Below, one piece after another: positions 61,587 through 64,000 of a DNA stretch of 64,000 bases (the first letter of the stretch is position 1; each line of letters begins with the position of its first letter). The translations under genes were made by a program, and so were the position numbers. The DNA is taken from positions 1,116,001 to 1,180,000 of the forward strand of contig NZ_CP070978.1 in assembly GCF_018417535.1 (NCBI RefSeq), given 5' to 3'. The notes beneath the pieces are model-generated. The model saw only the letters and a program-made list of their open reading frames with translations. It was not told the DNA's origin and ran no database searches. This stretch comes from Burkholderia pyrrocinia (GTDB lineage: Bacteria > Pseudomonadota > Gammaproteobacteria > Burkholderiales > Burkholderiaceae).

Positions 61587-63511
61587 CACGCTCCCCCTTT
61601 CCATTGCTGTTGCCTGAGTTGTTCAGCTTCGGCCTTACTTTGTTCGTCAGCGACCGTGTTCCAATCGATATAGGATGGCTTGACGATGCTTTGGGGGACG
61701 CCAAGCTCAAAGTAAGCGTCATAGCCCAGCGTCCAGTCGGCGAATTTGATCAGGCGGTTCCAGAACGCCGGCCTCTCATACGCATCACAGAATCCAATCG
61801 GCAGGTCGTAGGCAGCCACCCGACGCATAAACGCCTGATGCTTCGGCAGCGTGCTGTGATTGGTCGGTTCAGCGAGATAGGCATCGAGTCGTTCCAGCAT
61901 TTCGTCCCGAGTCTCAGGCCGAGTCTCGCGACGGGAACTGTAAATGTCCTCAGTCGTCACGCTGCGCTCCGGCTGATAAATCGAACGCATATAACGGTAG
62001 TCGGAGTCAGCGTAGCTCCCAGTGTTTGGATCATTCGGATCAGGGACCCACTTGCCCATGGGAGGAGCATCGGCGCGGGAGTCCTCAAAGACGTCCATTT
62101 CTTCGGCCGTAACCGGTTGCGGCACCTCTTCAGCATTGATCATCACAGTTTTGTCGGGATGGGGTACCGCCCACAGCGTCAGGAGAGGCGTAAAAATAGC
62201 CCGGTTACCGTTCCAGAAATCGGTCGACTTCGCCCCGGATACAAGCTTGTCTTCGGGAGTCGGCGGCAGCGTGCCGAACTTCTTCACTCCCGGCGCGTCG
62301 CCCACCGGCGTACCACGCGCCAGCATGCGCTGCTTGACGGTATCGCCCAACTCGGCGAGCAATTTGTCATCCACGCCCTGCCAGCCGATGCTTTGCAGCG
62401 GCGTTGCGCCCATCACGCGATCGTGCGGCGTGAAGTACACGTACAGCCGGCCGTGATTGTCTCGCTCGTGCACGCCGGACTTGCGCCGGTTGTCGGGGCG
62501 CCAGAAATCCATGTCCTCGGACGCGCCGCACTGAAGCTGCTTCAATTCCGTCTCGGTGAACACGTGCTTGTCCTGCTTGATCCGGTTTGCGATGTTCCGA
62601 AAAGTGTTGATGCGCGCCTCCGAAGTGGGGCGTTCCGCACCACAGGTCAGAGCGTCCGTGATCTTGTCATCGAGGGCATACGGCGAGTTCATCACAAACA
62701 CCGCATCGGGCGCGCGTGTCTTGCATAAGGCGGTCGCCGCGAGCGCGATCATCGTCCCTTGGCTATGCGACATCACAGTCACCGTATCGCGCGGACACTC
62801 GTCGCGAATCCGGTCGATCAGGTCGGCCAACCGTCGGGCCGCATGCGCGTAGTATGTGCGCGGCGGAGAGTCCTGCAGTTGGCGATCGGCCTCCGTGTTC
62901 AACGACTCCATATCGAACCTGAGCACGTGACGCTTGAATCCCCCACGGCTCCACAATTGCGGAAGGTTGTTGGTGCCGTTCTGGAACGGGCCGCCGCCCC
63001 AATACCACGGACCTGTTTCGTTCGTGCACGCGAGGTCCCAGGCATCGAAGCCGCGCGAGTTGCGCATCGGGATTCGCCAGTTGCGCTCGGTGCCGGGGGT
63101 CGCGCTGTACCCCCAGTAGAAGCGGATCACCGGGGAGATGCCTTCATCCCCCTTCTTGACATACCTAGGTACGACACGTTCACCATCTGTGGTGCTGTAG
63201 GTATTCGCCTTCAGATCACTCCGTTTCAGCCGTTCGTTGAGCCCTTGGCACAACGCCTGTTCCGCCGCGTCATACCACTCCCCCGTGGAATTAACGCCAT
63301 GCACAAAGATGATGACGCCTGGCATGTGCGGCGGAATGCGGCACTCTGCGCGCACCTGAAAACTGCTCGGAGTGTGATAGGACTCCCAATACGGTTGCCC
63401 TAGATGATCTCGCTGCATAGGCACGATGCGCGTTGCGGTGTCGTGCCGATAGGGTTTCGGTGTACCAGCATCGTCGTCCGTGTCGTCCGGCTGGTTAGAC
63501 TGGTCCGTCAT
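61586..63511 (-). CDS. tle3: Tle3-type T6SS phospholipase effector
   Basis: A 641-residue alpha/beta hydrolase of the Tle3 (DUF3274) family. The N-terminal strand-turn IIFVHGVNSTGEW is at about residues 67-79, and the nucleophile elbow SHSQG has Ser250. A candidate catalytic Asp sits in FTPHDRVMG near residue 374. No signal peptide is seen, consistent with delivery by type VI secretion; the first 60 residues are polar. Tle3 enzymes attack phospholipids in the periplasm of prey bacteria. It follows vgrG by three bases and precedes two immunity genes. Confidence 0.9.
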   Translation of the reverse strand: MTDQSNQPDDTDDDAGTPKPYRHDTATRIVPMQRDHLGQPYWESYHTPSSFQVRAECRIPPHMPGVIIFVHGVNSTGEWYDAAEQALCQGLNERLKRSDLKANTYSTTDGERVVPRYVKKGDEGISPVIRFYWGYSATPGTERNWRIPMRNSRGFDAWDLACTNETGPWYWGGGPFQNGTNNLPQLWSRGGFKRHVLRFDMESLNTEADRQLQDSPPRTYYAHAARRLADLIDRIRDECPRDTVTVMSHSQGTMIALAATALCKTRAPDAVFVMNSPYALDDKITDALTCGAERPTSEARINTFRNIANRIKQDKHVFTETELKQLQCGASEDMDFWRPDNRRKSGVHERDNHGRLYVYFTPHDRVMGATPLQSIGWQGVDDKLLAELGDTVKQRMLARGTPVGDAPGVKKFGTLPPTPEDKLVSGAKSTDFWNGNRAIFTPLLTLWAVPHPDKTVMINAEEVPQPVTAEEMDVFEDSRADAPPMGKWVPDPNDPNTGSYADSDYRYMRSIYQPERSVTTEDIYSSRRETRPETRDEMLERLDAYLAEPTNHSTLPKHQAFMRRVAAYDLPIGFCDAYERPAFWNRLIKFADWTLGYDAYFELGVPQSIVKPSYIDWNTVADEQSKAEAEQLRQQQWKGGA

Positions 63512-63514
63512 GAA

Positions 63515-64000
63515 TCAGGTTTCCTTATTGTTATGAAGCAGCAACTTGAGCCCCCGCGCAACATCCTGCTGGCTCAACGAAGTCTCTCCCTTGTCGCTGG
63601 TTATGCCCTCGATAATCTGTCCGCTGGCGAGCTGAATCTTGTACGGTCGGTTCGCGACCGGTCGGCCGGTGATGTCGTCGCTGAGAATGAACCGCTCGTC
63701 GTTCGCGATATCGATCTGGTTGAACTTCGATAGCGGCAACGACAGCGCGCCCGGTCCTTCCTTCTGGATTTCGATGATTTTGAGGATCAGGCAGCCGGCC
63801 CCGCCAATCTCGACGTTATCGCCCTGCACCTTGATGTAGGCCGTACCGCCACCGCCGAGCACAACCCCGTTCGCGGCATTGACGGTCGTGGTGCCGTCGG
63901 CACTGGTGATCCGCATGTCCTTCTGCGCCACCAGTTCCATCGTGTCCGACTGCGCCTGGATTTGAACCTTGCCGCGCGCGGCGTAGAGCTTGATGCCGAA
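63515..64000 (-). CDS. vgrG: VgrG spike protein, C-terminal part only
   Basis: The last 161 codons of a VgrG; the rest lies beyond the window. The repetitive beta-helix of the DUF2345-type region is seen (GKVQIQAQSD, ITSADGTTTVNAANG, GGGTAYIKVQGDNVEIGG). It is followed by an extra C-terminal domain of about 75 residues (GRPVANRPYKIQL, EGITSDKGETSLSQ), which resembles the transthyretin-like module that cargo phospholipases dock onto in some VgrG proteins. Tle3 begins three bases downstream, so this spike probably carries it. Confidence 0.88.
   Translation of the reverse strand, partial: FGIKLYAARGKVQIQAQSDTMELVAQKDMRITSADGTTTVNAANGVVLGGGGTAYIKVQGDNVEIGGAGCLILKIIEIQKEGPGALSLPLSKFNQIDIANDERFILSDDITGRPVANRPYKIQLASGQIIEGITSDKGETSLSQQDVARGLKLLLHNNKET

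Overview
The window reads as Burkholderia chromosome, most likely a Burkholderia cepacia complex (Bcc) member and most likely its second chromosome. The basis is high GC with strong G/C third-position bias, and a gene order I recognise from that replicon: metZ-purF-cvpA-dedD-folC-accD-trpA-DNA methyltransferase-trpB-trpF-truA-fimV-asd-leuB-leuD-entericidin-leuC, then gltA-sdhE-sdhBADC-gntR / mdh-CoA ester lyase-prpD-acnA. The species call rests on remembered gene order, not on a search.

Layout. 1-5.4 kb: a secreted beta-propeller protein (cut by the window edge) faces a three-gene operon of acyltransferase, GDP-mannose 4,6-dehydratase and GDP-4-keto-6-deoxymannose reductase. This looks like the GDP-D-rhamnose end of an exopolysaccharide locus (cepacian bce-II type). 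5.4-25.9 kb: a minus-strand biosynthetic block for methionine, purine, folate, fatty acid, tryptophan, lysine/threonine and leucine. It carries passengers: an orphan beta-class DNA methyltransferase between trpB and trpA, an entericidin-like lipoprotein between leuC and leuD, fimV, and a plus-strand orphan flagellar hook gene (flgE) preceded by an unusually AT-rich spacer.

26-43.4 kb is accessory. It has a tandem pair of related exported proteins, a cupin, a GST, and a catabolic or auxin-like cluster. That cluster holds a flavin amino-acid 2-monooxygenase very like IaaM, both subunits of a Rieske dioxygenase, an NTF2-like protein, an MFS exporter, a divergent LysR regulator and an IaaH-like amidase. 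A LysP-type permease, Lrp/AsnC regulator, dimethylargininase, DUF1479 oxygenase, VOC protein and AraC regulator follow. Together the monooxygenase and amidase could turn an amino acid into its amide and then its acid (for tryptophan: indole-3-acetamide, then indole-3-acetate), with the Rieske enzyme oxidising the product.

43.4-56.9 kb is the TCA block: citrate synthase, the full succinate dehydrogenase with its assembly factor, a GntR regulator divergent from malate dehydrogenase with a perfect 16-bp palindrome and a good sigma-70 promoter between them, then a CoA ester lyase, a small MliC-like exported protein, PrpD and aconitase A. 57-58.2 kb is an overlapping arsR-SRPBCC-DUF1801 operon with a palindrome over the arsR start codon. 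58.4-64 kb is a type VI secretion effector module reading leftward: end of vgrG, Tle3-type phospholipase, two tandem Tli3-like immunity lipoproteins, a PAAR protein and a Tla3-like adaptor interrupted by a one-base frameshift. No tRNA, rRNA, insertion sequence or CRISPR array was seen.
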